From assembly GCA_964425225.1 (NCBI GenBank), contig CAYRMD010000001.1, positions 86,015 to 150,014 on the forward strand: a stretch of 64,000 bases of DNA, written 5' to 3'. The notes beneath the pieces are model-generated. The model did no database searches. It was not told where the DNA came from and worked only from the letters and a program-made list of their open reading frames with translations. Shown here in pieces: positions 43,743 through 51,462 of this stretch. Both the position numbers and the translations under genes were made by a program. Within the stretch, counting starts at the first letter, position 1, and every line of letters begins with the position of its first letter. This DNA comes from BPJU01 sp964425225. GTDB taxonomy: Bacteria > Planctomycetota > Planctomycetia > Pirellulales > Pirellulaceae.

Positions 43743-44489
43743 ATGGACCTGCGACAACGCACCATTATGGTAACAGGAGCTTCTTCCGGCTTGGGAGCCG
43801 CTACGGCGCGGCAACTGAGCGAGCTTGGGGCCAACGTTGTTGGTTTCGATCGGCAGGGTCCCGAGTCAATCAAAGGCTTCTGTGAGTTCTTTCAAGGAGA
43901 CGTAACCTCGGAACAGGACGTTGACCGGGCCGTTAGAGCCTGCGCCACCCGGGATGGGTTATATGGCATAGTTCACTGCGCCGGGATCTTGCATGGTCGG
44001 CGCGTGATCGGTAAGCAGGGGCCGCATCCGCTCGAGGAATTCGCACGAATCATCCAGGTGAATCTCATCGGTTCGTTCAATGTGGTGCGGCTGGCCGCCG
44101 CAACGATGCAAGCGAACAAGCCCACCAGTTCCGAGGAACGTGGCGTCATTGTTTTGACATCGTCTGTAGCTGCTTTTGACGGCCAAATCGGCCAGGCCGC
44201 CTATAGCGCGTCCAAAGGCGGCGTCGCTTCGATGACTTTGCCCTTGGCTCGCGAACTAGGCACTTGGGGCATTCGAGTCGTCACAATTGCTCCCGGCGTA
44301 TTCGAGACACCTATGATGGCGTCTGTTTCCCCGTCGGTCCGCGTGCCCCTATTGGAAGCCACTGTGTTCCCAAAGCGATTCGGTCATCCAGAGGAATTCG
44401 CAGCACTGGTGATTCATATCTTCGAAAACCCGATGCTCAATGGCACCGTACTACGTTTGGATGGGGCTATGCGTATGCCACCGCGCTAG
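43743..44489 (+). CDS. Short-chain dehydrogenase/reductase
   Basis: This 248-residue Rossmann enzyme has the NAD(P) motif TGASSGLG (residues 11-18), NAG-like CAGIL (79-83), catalytic serines at 140-141 (VLTSSVAAF), Tyr154 and Lys158 in YSASKGG and IAPGVFETPMM. The pattern and length resemble 3-hydroxyacyl-CoA dehydrogenase type 2 (HSD17B10) and FabG-like enzymes. An acidic residue in the second strand (GFDRQG) favours NAD over NADP. Substrate is unassigned. It starts 15 bases after the adaptor gene, so it may be in the same transcript, though a link to export is not obvious. Confidence 0.88.
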   Translation: MDLRQRTIMVTGASSGLGAATARQLSELGANVVGFDRQGPESIKGFCEFFQGDVTSEQDVDRAVRACATRDGLYGIVHCAGILHGRRVIGKQGPHPLEEFARIIQVNLIGSFNVVRLAAATMQANKPTSSEERGVIVLTSSVAAFDGQIGQAAYSASKGGVASMTLPLARELGTWGIRVVTIAPGVFETPMMASVSPSVRVPLLEATVFPKRFGHPEEFAALVIHIFENPMLNGTVLRLDGAMRMPPR

Positions 44490-44493
44490 GCGA

Positions 44494-44521
44494 CGGTGTA
44501 CAGGAAACAGCCTGTTCACCG
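44494..44521. terminator. Bidirectional hairpin between convergent genes
   Basis: CGGTGTACAGG (44494-44504) and CCTGTTCACCG (44511-44521) pair over 11 positions with one mismatch around a 6-base loop, in the 37-base gap between the SDR gene and the histidine phosphatase gene. Confidence 0.6.
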
Positions 44522-44526
44522 GAAGT

Positions 44527-45189
44527 TTAGCTGCTCCACATATCCGGCGGCAAATGTTCCACCGAATTCCACACACGGCACACCGCGGGTGATGCTACGC
44601 CGAGAATCGTTACCGAGGTGTTGAGAATCGACTCGGATATTCTCTCGACAGGTAATTGCAGCGGCGACAAACTCAAAAGTAATAACCGCATGAAATCGGC
44701 ATGCGTCACCACGGCTACCGATTGATAGAACGGTGTTAATTCCCCAATCAATCGATCGATGACTCGCCGTGCCCGCAACCCAGCCTCTTGCCAGGTCTCG
44801 TAGGGCCTAGCTCCCCACCAACCTTCGGTATCGATCGAGTCGTCTATCACAAAACTCGGGTAGTCCTGCTCGATTTGGTGTCGGGTCAACCCGGGACGTC
44901 CTACGCGTTGCTCCGGCAAGTAGCCCGAATAGCAGCCGCCTTGCTCGTGAACATCCCGCCATACCCAAACAGGAATTCTCCCAGAACCAGCCAGCACGCG
45001 CGCGGTTTCCAAAGCACGTCGAAACGGACTGGTGATCATAAGCTGGGCACCGAAAAGGTCTAACCGGTAGGCCAATAGCCGCTCTGCTTGTTGATAACCG
45101 AGTTCTGTCAGCCCCGGATCCTCGGTTCGTAGCCACTCCGGTCTCGCGTTATTCTCCGATTGGGCGTGGCGGATCAATATCAGCTCCAT
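44527..45189 (-). CDS. Histidine phosphatase family protein
   Basis: This 220-residue cytoplasmic protein has the family motif LIRHAQSEN at residues 5-13 (phospho-accepting H8), the TSPFRRALETA segment near 54-64 and a second catalytic His in VVTHADFMRLLLL near residue 160. Members are phosphoglycerate mutases, sugar phosphatases or SixA-like protein phosphatases; which one cannot be told from this sequence. The region between (VHEQGGCYSGYLPEQRVGRPG) is longer than in small phosphatases. It lies on the minus strand, convergent with the SDR gene. Confidence 0.85.
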   Translation of the reverse strand: MELILIRHAQSENNARPEWLRTEDPGLTELGYQQAERLLAYRLDLFGAQLMITSPFRRALETARVLAGSGRIPVWVWRDVHEQGGCYSGYLPEQRVGRPGLTRHQIEQDYPSFVIDDSIDTEGWWGARPYETWQEAGLRARRVIDRLIGELTPFYQSVAVVTHADFMRLLLLSLSPLQLPVERISESILNTSVTILGVASPAVCRVWNSVEHLPPDMWSS

Positions 45190-45756
45190 CGGAAGCCTTC
45201 CTCAATAAACTATGGCCGACCACGTAGGTACGATTGGTCAACGTCATGTCGGTATCCCCTTAACGTAATAAACTACAAGAACTTGTGAAAGGCGGCTCAG
45301 TTCGTAAATCGTTGTCTACTCGGCGGCGAACGACTCCTTAATGTATAAATGTCCACATGCAACCGGTGTTTGGAAAGCGGAATTTGTAGAAATTTTTGGC
45401 GCCCGAGGGCCGCTTCGAAGTTTTTTTGCGATATATATTGTGGAACGACGTTCCAACCCAGGGGACATGGCTCCACCCCAAGGGGCAGTGGGTGGGGTGA
45501 CCATAGGCGACGGAACGCTTAGACGGTGATTTCGCTGAAGCAGTCGGCGAGTAAGGGGCAGCGAGATACCGTCGAGCTTCCGTCGCCGTTTTTGTTTACT
45601 TGATGTCGTGGCAAAATCGTCCATCGACGGGACGGTGTTGGTGCTGCTAACCAACTGAAGGATTGCCGCCAAGCGAGAGCGGCAAAGGTAAGGAATCGGC
45701 AGGCGATTCTTTCTTACCGGAACGGTGTCTTCTAGAAGTTTTGCGGGAGGTTTTCC
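45190..45756. other. Gap upstream of LEPR-type gene
   Basis: About 570 bases without a credible gene. It holds a 15-base palindrome at 45441-45455 just after an AT-rich run (GATATATATTG), which may mark a promoter region of the gene at 45757. A minus-strand frame 45316-45804 overlaps this gene and is not supported. Confidence 0.4.
45441..45455. promoter_or_regulatory. TGGAACG-A-CGTTCCA palindrome
   Basis: A 15-base dyad with a single unpaired centre base directly follows GATATATATTG (45430-45440). It may be an operator for the gene about 300 bases downstream. No regulator is adjacent. Confidence 0.3.
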
Positions 45757-46398
45757 ATGGGCTTCTTCAGACTGGCTGATTCTGCGCGCATTGGGTGCCG
45801 GCACGTCATTCGTCGCTTGGCGGGTGAAAACCTGGAGCGTCGCGATGTGATGTCCGCCGATTTGATTTCCTTGCCGCCCGATACACCATTACCGGACATT
45901 TCAGCAAGCCTTCCAGGAAGCGAGTTGCGGCTATCCACGACGCCGACCGTTTCATACGGTCCGGTCTACCCAGTGCGCGTGGATACAACCGAGCGTTTGG
46001 TAGCTCCGCAGCCGGCTCCCACTCCGACTCCTATCCCAAGCCCTGAACCGCAACTGATAGACCGCCTATTCTCATTGCTAGCCGAAGGGGAAGAACCAGG
46101 GGGCGGGATGGGCCAACAACAACAAACACCGGTAATCGATGAGTTTTTCTATCACGATGAGCCGGCGCACAGCAGATGGTTTCTGTTGGGACATGTCAAC
46201 TATTATCAGAATCCCGAACAATTCACTGTTTATTTTGACTTGCTGTTGGAAGGGCACAGCGTCCAGCCGAATGGTGCTGGTGACTTTGTGTACGAGTATA
46301 GGTATACACCTGGCGAATTTGGGTACGTGGGTGCTGTCGCACGACGCGGGGACGGATTAGAGTCGAACCGAGTGGAAATATTTGTGTTTTCCGCGTGA
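45757..46398 (+). CDS. Short LEPR-type surface protein
   Basis: This 213-residue protein starts at an ATG with GGGAGG 6 bases upstream. Residues about 22-36 (RRLAGENLERRDVMSAD) match the LEPR-XLL-type N-terminal sorting segment of planctomycete surface proteins, with the consensus LExRxxxSA. A Pro/Thr-rich stretch (PAPTPTPIPSPEPQ, about 84-97) acts as linker, and a C-terminal domain (about 127-212) rich in Tyr, Phe and Gly looks like a beta sandwich (GEFGYVGAVARRGDG). The usual LEPR protein is several thousand residues; this one is very small. The function is unknown, possibly a cell-envelope protein. A hairpin-free short gap separates it from the convergent kinase gene. Confidence 0.75.
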   Translation: MGFFRLADSARIGCRHVIRRLAGENLERRDVMSADLISLPPDTPLPDISASLPGSELRLSTTPTVSYGPVYPVRVDTTERLVAPQPAPTPTPIPSPEPQLIDRLFSLLAEGEEPGGGMGQQQQTPVIDEFFYHDEPAHSRWFLLGHVNYYQNPEQFTVYFDLLLEGHSVQPNGAGDFVYEYRYTPGEFGYVGAVARRGDGLESNRVEIFVFSA

Positions 46399-46449
46399 CG
46401 CCAGAAGTTAACACTTTCGGCGACCGACCGTCACCAAACCTCGCCTCAC

Positions 46450-48573
46450 TTACGGGGGAATGTAGTAGAGTTCAAGTCCCAATTGTCGTTCGGACATCGA
46501 ATCGCGAGTGGTCTCTGAACAGCCTGTGGTGCCAACCCTATTGTTGTCCGGGTCTTCGGTGCCTGTGAACATGTAAGTCAGATGGTCAGGACAGCCAAGC
46601 CCCTTGGCTTTTTCCAAGCAATTACGCAAACGGGCAGAAACCAATTGGTTATTTGCAACATTGATTGACAGCATTCGCTTGTATATGCCGGCGGCAACTA
46701 AATAGGGCCGATAATCAGGGAAAGCCAACCGTTCAAGTGCTTCTTCCACGATCCGCAAATCCGCTGACTTAAGATCCTGTGCGTGACTGAGACAAACTAA
46801 AATATTGCAGTAAGGTTGATAGAGACTCTCGTTCAGCTCTACGGCAGTTTTAAAGTACCACAGCGCCCGGTTAGGGTCTCCGAGCCTCAATAAGACATAG
46901 CCGACGTTATTCGCGATACGTGCGTTGGACGTCTCGTGACGAGCTACTATTCTCAACTGGGTATGGGCTTCTTCATACTTACCAGTTCGGACTAAACAAT
47001 ACGCATAATGCTCGCGCCACATTGGTGCGGAATCAACTTCGAGGATTTGCGCAAATAGCCTCGCTGCTTCGGCAAATTTTTCTTCTTTTTCGGCTCGGAT
47101 GGCCTGGGCGATGAGGGTGTTCAAATCAGTGGGAGCAGTTGTATCGTCCGACACCGCTTTGGCCGTGTTTGGTTCGCTGGAGGCTGGTCGGTTTCGGTAC
47201 CAATAAAAGCCTCCCATAACGAGACCGGTGGCAGCCGCCACGCCCAGTACGGCAAGCGCCGCGCGCCGGTGGCGGCGCCGGATGGTCTGGCCTGGACGAC
47301 GAACAACGAGCGCAGAGAGCTGATCGCGTAGCCAAGCGGCGCTCTGCGGCCGGCTTTCTAATTCGGTTTCTAGACACGCATCGATCAGCGATGCGAGGGT
47401 TTCTGGCACATCCGGGTTGACCTGCCGCACAGGCGGGGCGCCGCGCAGGTGACTGATGGCAACCTGTTCCAGGTATTGATCGAAGGCTGCGGCGGTAGAT
47501 TCGTGTGGCAACCGACCCGTGCATAGTTCGAATAGAACCACGCCTAGGGAATACAAGTCGGACCGGTCGGACAGGTCCGACCGGTCGGATGTGTCGGACC
47601 TGTCGGACAAAAACGCCTTTTGAAAATGTTCCGGCGCCATGTACGGCACCGTACCCCCAAGACGCGCGCGGCGGCGGACCGGATCCTGAGCCAAATTAAA
47701 ATCTAACAGCATCGGCCTACCAGTAGGCGATAGCAATACGTTAGAGGGCTTTAAATCCAAATGCAGTATTCCCTTACTGTGCACGTAGGCCAGACCTTCA
47801 CACAATTCGGCCGCTAGATGAATAAGCGCGTCCCAATACGTTGTATACATCTCCCAAAGCGGTCGCTCGCCGGAGCACGCTTCGGGTGGCTGGATACCCT
47901 GGGGACAGGTAACCGCGCGGCACCATACAGCCAACGGTGGCGTGCCGTTCTTGTTGGATCCTTCATCGCGCCATGCCAGACGAACCACTTCTAATAATGT
48001 CGACGTCCCAAGATAGGGCATGCACACGCCAGCCAATCCCGTCACCGGGTCGTTATGCACCGAAAGGACTGGGACGATGTTCGCGTGCTGCAATCGGCCC
48101 AAAGTTTGCGCTTCATCGCAGCCAAGAGGCGTCAACTTCAGTGCGACCGGACGGTCACCAATGGTTTCTTGACGAGCTAAGTACACGCGGCCGACAGCAC
48201 CAACTCCAAGTACATGAAGGAGCTTGAACTCCAAATAGGATTCGCCCGGCTCCGGCCAACGGACTTGCCAGTTGAGATCACCGATCGCATTTTCAACGCT
48301 CAGAATGCGTTTGACATCTTCGGCGTAGGTCGAAAACTTAGCAGCAAACGTAGTCGCATTGACTTCTTCGCCAGCCGCTCGCCGCAGCCGATACTCGGCC
48401 AAGGCCAAATCCAGTACGGCACTCGGTTCAGACCATAGGTTTGGGTGCATTTGAAGTACCTGGCGCGCGTCGGAGCGACTGCCTTTGCGCCACGTGTCCA
48501 TAATCTGAACAACACGAGCTCGGATCGACCCTGGGGAAACGGAGTCCAATGGCAACGCGCTCTCGTCAGTCAT
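46450..48573 (-). CDS. Ser/Thr protein kinase with TPR domain
   Basis: This protein of about 707 residues has a planctomycete-type N-terminal helical region, a kinase domain from about residue 105 to 410, a membrane helix (about 428-450, LAVLGVAAATGLVMGGFYW) and C-terminal TPR repeats (about 480-640). The kinase has VALKL, HLDLKPSNVLL in place of HRDLKPSN and DFN in place of DFG; the catalytic Asp, Lys and metal-binding Asp remain. After the APEHF motif a short Ser-Asp-Arg repeat (SDRSDTSDRSDLSDRSD, encoded near 47557-47609) precedes YSLGVVLFELCTG. The start ATG at 48571-48573 is chosen over a GTG 14 codons upstream. It is 325 bases downstream of an ECF sigma gene. Confidence 0.88.
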   Translation of the reverse strand: MTDESALPLDSVSPGSIRARVVQIMDTWRKGSRSDARQVLQMHPNLWSEPSAVLDLALAEYRLRRAAGEEVNATTFAAKFSTYAEDVKRILSVENAIGDLNWQVRWPEPGESYLEFKLLHVLGVGAVGRVYLARQETIGDRPVALKLTPLGCDEAQTLGRLQHANIVPVLSVHNDPVTGLAGVCMPYLGTSTLLEVVRLAWRDEGSNKNGTPPLAVWCRAVTCPQGIQPPEACSGERPLWEMYTTYWDALIHLAAELCEGLAYVHSKGILHLDLKPSNVLLSPTGRPMLLDFNLAQDPVRRRARLGGTVPYMAPEHFQKAFLSDRSDTSDRSDLSDRSDLYSLGVVLFELCTGRLPHESTAAAFDQYLEQVAISHLRGAPPVRQVNPDVPETLASLIDACLETELESRPQSAAWLRDQLSALVVRRPGQTIRRRHRRAALAVLGVAAATGLVMGGFYWYRNRPASSEPNTAKAVSDDTTAPTDLNTLIAQAIRAEKEEKFAEAARLFAQILEVDSAPMWREHYAYCLVRTGKYEEAHTQLRIVARHETSNARIANNVGYVLLRLGDPNRALWYFKTAVELNESLYQPYCNILVCLSHAQDLKSADLRIVEEALERLAFPDYRPYLVAAGIYKRMLSINVANNQLVSARLRNCLEKAKGLGCPDHLTYMFTGTEDPDNNRVGTTGCSETTRDSMSERQLGLELYYIPP
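47557..47609. repeat. GTCGGAC/GGTCCGAC tandem-palindromic repeat inside the kinase gene
   Basis: Four to five degenerate copies of (A/C)GGTCGGAC or its reverse (GTCCGACC) lie head to tail, e.g. GTCGGACCGGTCGGACAGG at 47558-47576. In the kinase frame they encode an SDRSD/SDTSD/SDLSD series next to a native DRSDLY, so the repeat has expanded a natural motif by about 12 residues with the frame kept. Confidence 0.65.
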
Positions 48574-48898
48574 ACACGTAACGGCCAACTTACATAGTTC
48601 CACCTCACTGCACACCCCACCTAGCTACGCGACCGGATTAGAACCGCTCGCGATAGCGATTCTGGTGGTGGTGAATTTCCTGTGCGCCCGACTGCTCTTT
48701 CGACGAGTCCCCCGGGCACCACTGAGTCCATCCCCCTCAGCTCGCCTAACACACATCATCGGAGCGCGCGCCACAATTTATAGCACAATTCGCACGCCGT
48801 TCCAACGTTTGCCGAATGAACCGGTCCGGCAAGTAAGCTACTCGGGGCTAGCCAAGTTTGGGTATTTTAAATGCCTAGCAAGGGGGCATTACGATGAA
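48574..48898. other. Gap between ECF sigma and kinase genes
   Basis: 325 bases without a gene. A hairpin at 48870-48890 just after the sigma stop (AATGCC with GGCATT) may end part of the sigma transcript. The size of the gap suggests the kinase has its own promoter here, perhaps read by the sigma factor. Confidence 0.4.
48870..48890 (-). terminator. Short hairpin after ECF sigma gene
   Basis: AATGCC (48870-48875) pairs with GGCATT (48885-48890) around nine bases; on the minus strand it is followed by TAAAATA. The stem is only six pairs. Confidence 0.3.
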
Positions 48899-49456
48899 TC
48901 AGGTCTGCGGTGGGGACTTAATGAGCCGTTCGATAATCTTGCGCACCGAGCGTTCGTTCATTTCACAGCGTTGTGCGATTTCTCGATAGCTTAGCCCCAT
49001 CAATCGCAATCGCATGATCTCGCGATCGCGATCCGATGCTACTTTTTGGAGAATCTGAAGTCGCTCGCGAGCAATCGCACACTGGCTGGGCGTATCGTTC
49101 GAACGCGGTGCATTGGGTGCTCGTTCGTCCAGCGATGTCTCTGTTGCCGCCCGTTTGGCCGATAAACGCCGTCGTTGCTGGTCGATAAGTTTGTGGCGCG
49201 CTATGCTAACTAAATAGCGAATCATTTCCTCGGGGGATGAGAAGCGAGCCAGTGGGTTCGGCTCGGCGAAGAACGAAGCCCACACCATCTGGACAAAATC
49301 CAGCGAATCGAATCGCGAACGTAGCCGTTCGTCTAATCGGTGTCGGATGACGCGGCGTAAATAGTCTCCGTATTTTTCCAACAGCTCGCGCAGGGCTCCT
49401 TCATCCCCCTTGCAAGCTCTTCCAAATGTTTCGGAAAACCCGGTCGAATCAGCCAC
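48899..49456 (-). CDS. ECF-type RNA polymerase sigma factor
   Basis: This 185-residue protein has sigma region 2 near residues 20-95 (LRRVIRHRLDERLRSRFDSLDFVQMVWASFF, described by its ends, and LVSIARHKLIDQQRRRLSA) and region 4 at the C-terminus (MRLRLMGLSYREIAQRCEMNERSVRKIIERL). It belongs to the planctomycete sigma group often located beside Ser/Thr kinases and TPR proteins; the kinase gene here is next on the same strand. It starts with a GTG at 49454-49456. No anti-sigma gene is adjacent. A role in regulating the kinase locus or envelope functions is a guess. Confidence 0.9.
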   Translation of the reverse strand: MADSTGFSETFGRACKGDEGALRELLEKYGDYLRRVIRHRLDERLRSRFDSLDFVQMVWASFFAEPNPLARFSSPEEMIRYLVSIARHKLIDQQRRRLSAKRAATETSLDERAPNAPRSNDTPSQCAIARERLQILQKVASDRDREIMRLRLMGLSYREIAQRCEMNERSVRKIIERLIKSPPQT

Positions 49457-49787
49457 CGCTAAACTCGTCGTCGCTTGGTACTTGCACCTATCTGGGCAGA
49501 CCAGTGATCGCCGATAGCCTAAACCGCCACTCCATGTCGCCTAATTTACCAACTGCCGTAATAATCGGGTACGGCGATTCTTGGGTAAAACGTTAGCCCC
49601 ACTGTGCGTGGATGCGGATGCATTTGCGACTTTGCCTCCCGACAGATTGTGGAAAGTTCTTGGCCGGTGTATAGTCAAAGGTAAAAGTAATTGTAAACGG
49701 CCACCTAGGACAAACCCACCTTTGCTGACCTGCCCACCAAAAAGGCCAATCATGCCCGGATTCAAGGCGTCTCTTGGGAGTTGTGCG
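49457..49787. other. Divergent intergenic region
   Basis: 331 bases separate the GTG of the sigma gene (minus) from the ATG of the WD40 gene (plus). Open frame extends upstream on the plus strand to 49581 but is not supported by a ribosome site or a signal peptide; it is more likely leader. No hairpin with a T-run is seen. Confidence 0.35.
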
Positions 49788-51278
49788 ATGATTGATTCCA
49801 CGAGCTACTCTCTCCGCCGCTGGAACCAAGCGAAAGTCGATGCAGCGAAGTGTGTGAGCTGGCTGGTGGGTTGGATTCTATTGGTTGGGTTGGCAGCCGG
49901 AGTACCTTTAGCCGGCCAGCAAGCACCTGAGGGTTCGACTGTGGATAGCCCCAAGGTTAGCTTTTACAAAGACATCCGACCAATTCTTCAGGAACATTGT
50001 CAAGGGTGCCATCAACCGGCCAAACGGGGCGGCGGGTATGTGATGACCCGCTTTGACCTGATGCTCCAAGGGGGTGAAAGTGGCGAGCCGGCAATTGTGC
50101 CGGGAAAGCCCGAGGAAAGCTATCTTGTGCACCAAATCACCCCGGTCGACGGTAAGGCCGAGATGCCTCAAGGTAGCCCGCCCCTAGCCGAACCGTTGCG
50201 GCAGAAAATCATCGCGTGGATCCGGCAAGGTGCCGTGGATGATTCCCCGCCGGCGACGATGAATCCGTATGACATGCAGCATCCCCCGGAGTATGTCGCT
50301 CCTCCGGTGATCACGGCTTTGGACTTTTCACCTGATGGCTCGCAACTGGCCATTTCCGGTTACCACGAAGTGGTGATTCGTTCGAGCGACGGGCGCGAAT
50401 TACTGGCACGACTCGTTGGGTTGTCCGAGCGGATCGAGTCGATCGCCTATTCGCCGGACGGTCAACGATTAGCCGTGACGGGTGGATCACCTGGTCGGTT
50501 TGGTGAGCTGCAGATTTGGCATGTGGCGAACAAAGAACTTTTGAGGTCTAAGATAATTGATTTTGACACGCTGTACGGTGCCAGTTGGTCGCCGGACGGA
50601 ACGCTGGTGGCATTTGGCTGCCCGGACCGCACCAGTCGAGCCATCCTGGCCGACAGCGGCGAACAAGTGTTTTACAGCGGTGCGCACAACGACTGGGTGC
50701 TCGATACCGTCTTTTCCGTCAAAGGCGATCATCTGATAACGGTCAGTCGGGATATGTCTATGAAACTGATCCATGTCCCGACGCAGCGGTTCATCGATAA
50801 CGTAACGAGCATTACCCCTGGGGCGCTCAAAGGTGGATTGGATGCCGTAGACCGTCATCCGACGGAGGAGCAAGTTGTATGCGGGGGCGCTGACGGCACC
50901 CCACGCCTGTACCGAATCTTCCGTGAAAAGGCCCGACAGATCGGTGACGATTTTAACTTGATCCGGGCTTTCGAACCGATGCCGGGACGCGTCTTCGATG
51001 TGGCTTTCAGCCGTGATGGGAAATGGATTGTCGCCGGCAGCAGCGATAGCAATTCCGGAGAAGTCCGCGTTTACCAAACGGATGATGCAAAGTTAGTTGT
51101 TCGTCACTCTTTCGAGAGTGGCATTTACGCCGTCGCCTTCCATCCCTCGGGGCAGTGGATCGCCGCTGGGGGATTTGACGGAAACGTACGATTGATCAAA
51201 GTGCCGGAAGGAGAGCTGCTGAATGAGTTCGTGCCGGTGCCGCTGGCGGTGGCGGCTCAAGTGACCGCCGGGCCATGA
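49788..51278 (+). CDS. Secreted cytochrome c/WD40 protein
   Basis: This protein of about 496 residues has a signal peptide or anchor (residues 20-48). A PSCyt1-type heme motif HCQGCHQP lies near residue 71, followed by GGESGEPAIVPGKPEESYL (about 95-115), a fingerprint of planctomycete cytochrome modules. WD40-like repeats then fill residues 175-490 (DGSQLAISGYHEVVI, SPDGQRLAVTGG, GQWIAAGGFDGNVRLI). The ATG at 49788 has GGGAG 8 bases upstream. It lies before a DUF1549/1553 gene on the same strand; such heme-WD40 proteins often accompany DUF1501/DUF1553 genes in planctomycetes. The role is unknown; electron transfer or sensor functions are guesses. Confidence 0.87.
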   Translation: MIDSTSYSLRRWNQAKVDAAKCVSWLVGWILLVGLAAGVPLAGQQAPEGSTVDSPKVSFYKDIRPILQEHCQGCHQPAKRGGGYVMTRFDLMLQGGESGEPAIVPGKPEESYLVHQITPVDGKAEMPQGSPPLAEPLRQKIIAWIRQGAVDDSPPATMNPYDMQHPPEYVAPPVITALDFSPDGSQLAISGYHEVVIRSSDGRELLARLVGLSERIESIAYSPDGQRLAVTGGSPGRFGELQIWHVANKELLRSKIIDFDTLYGASWSPDGTLVAFGCPDRTSRAILADSGEQVFYSGAHNDWVLDTVFSVKGDHLITVSRDMSMKLIHVPTQRFIDNVTSITPGALKGGLDAVDRHPTEEQVVCGGADGTPRLYRIFREKARQIGDDFNLIRAFEPMPGRVFDVAFSRDGKWIVAGSSDSNSGEVRVYQTDDAKLVVRHSFESGIYAVAFHPSGQWIAAGGFDGNVRLIKVPEGELLNEFVPVPLAVAAQVTAGP

Positions 51279-51462
51279 TACGGTCACGGTAGATTCAAGT
51301 TGCGCAGCAGAAGCCGCGTCTTGCTTTGAACTTGCCGCGACGTTAGCCTAGCCGGCAGACAGCTTGCGTTTTTGAATGATGTTTGAATGAAAGTCGTATC
51401 GGGATAATGAAACATAGAGCGACGCACTCGGGCAGTTAATCTGAATCGAAAAGGAGTGCCGC

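Noticed and set aside
45316..45804. Minus-strand frame of 162 codons
   Set aside because: Overlaps the start of the LEPR gene and its own sequence has no feature.
47557..47609. Possible frameshift in the kinase gene at the repeat
   Set aside because: Reading frame and kinase motifs continue correctly on both sides.
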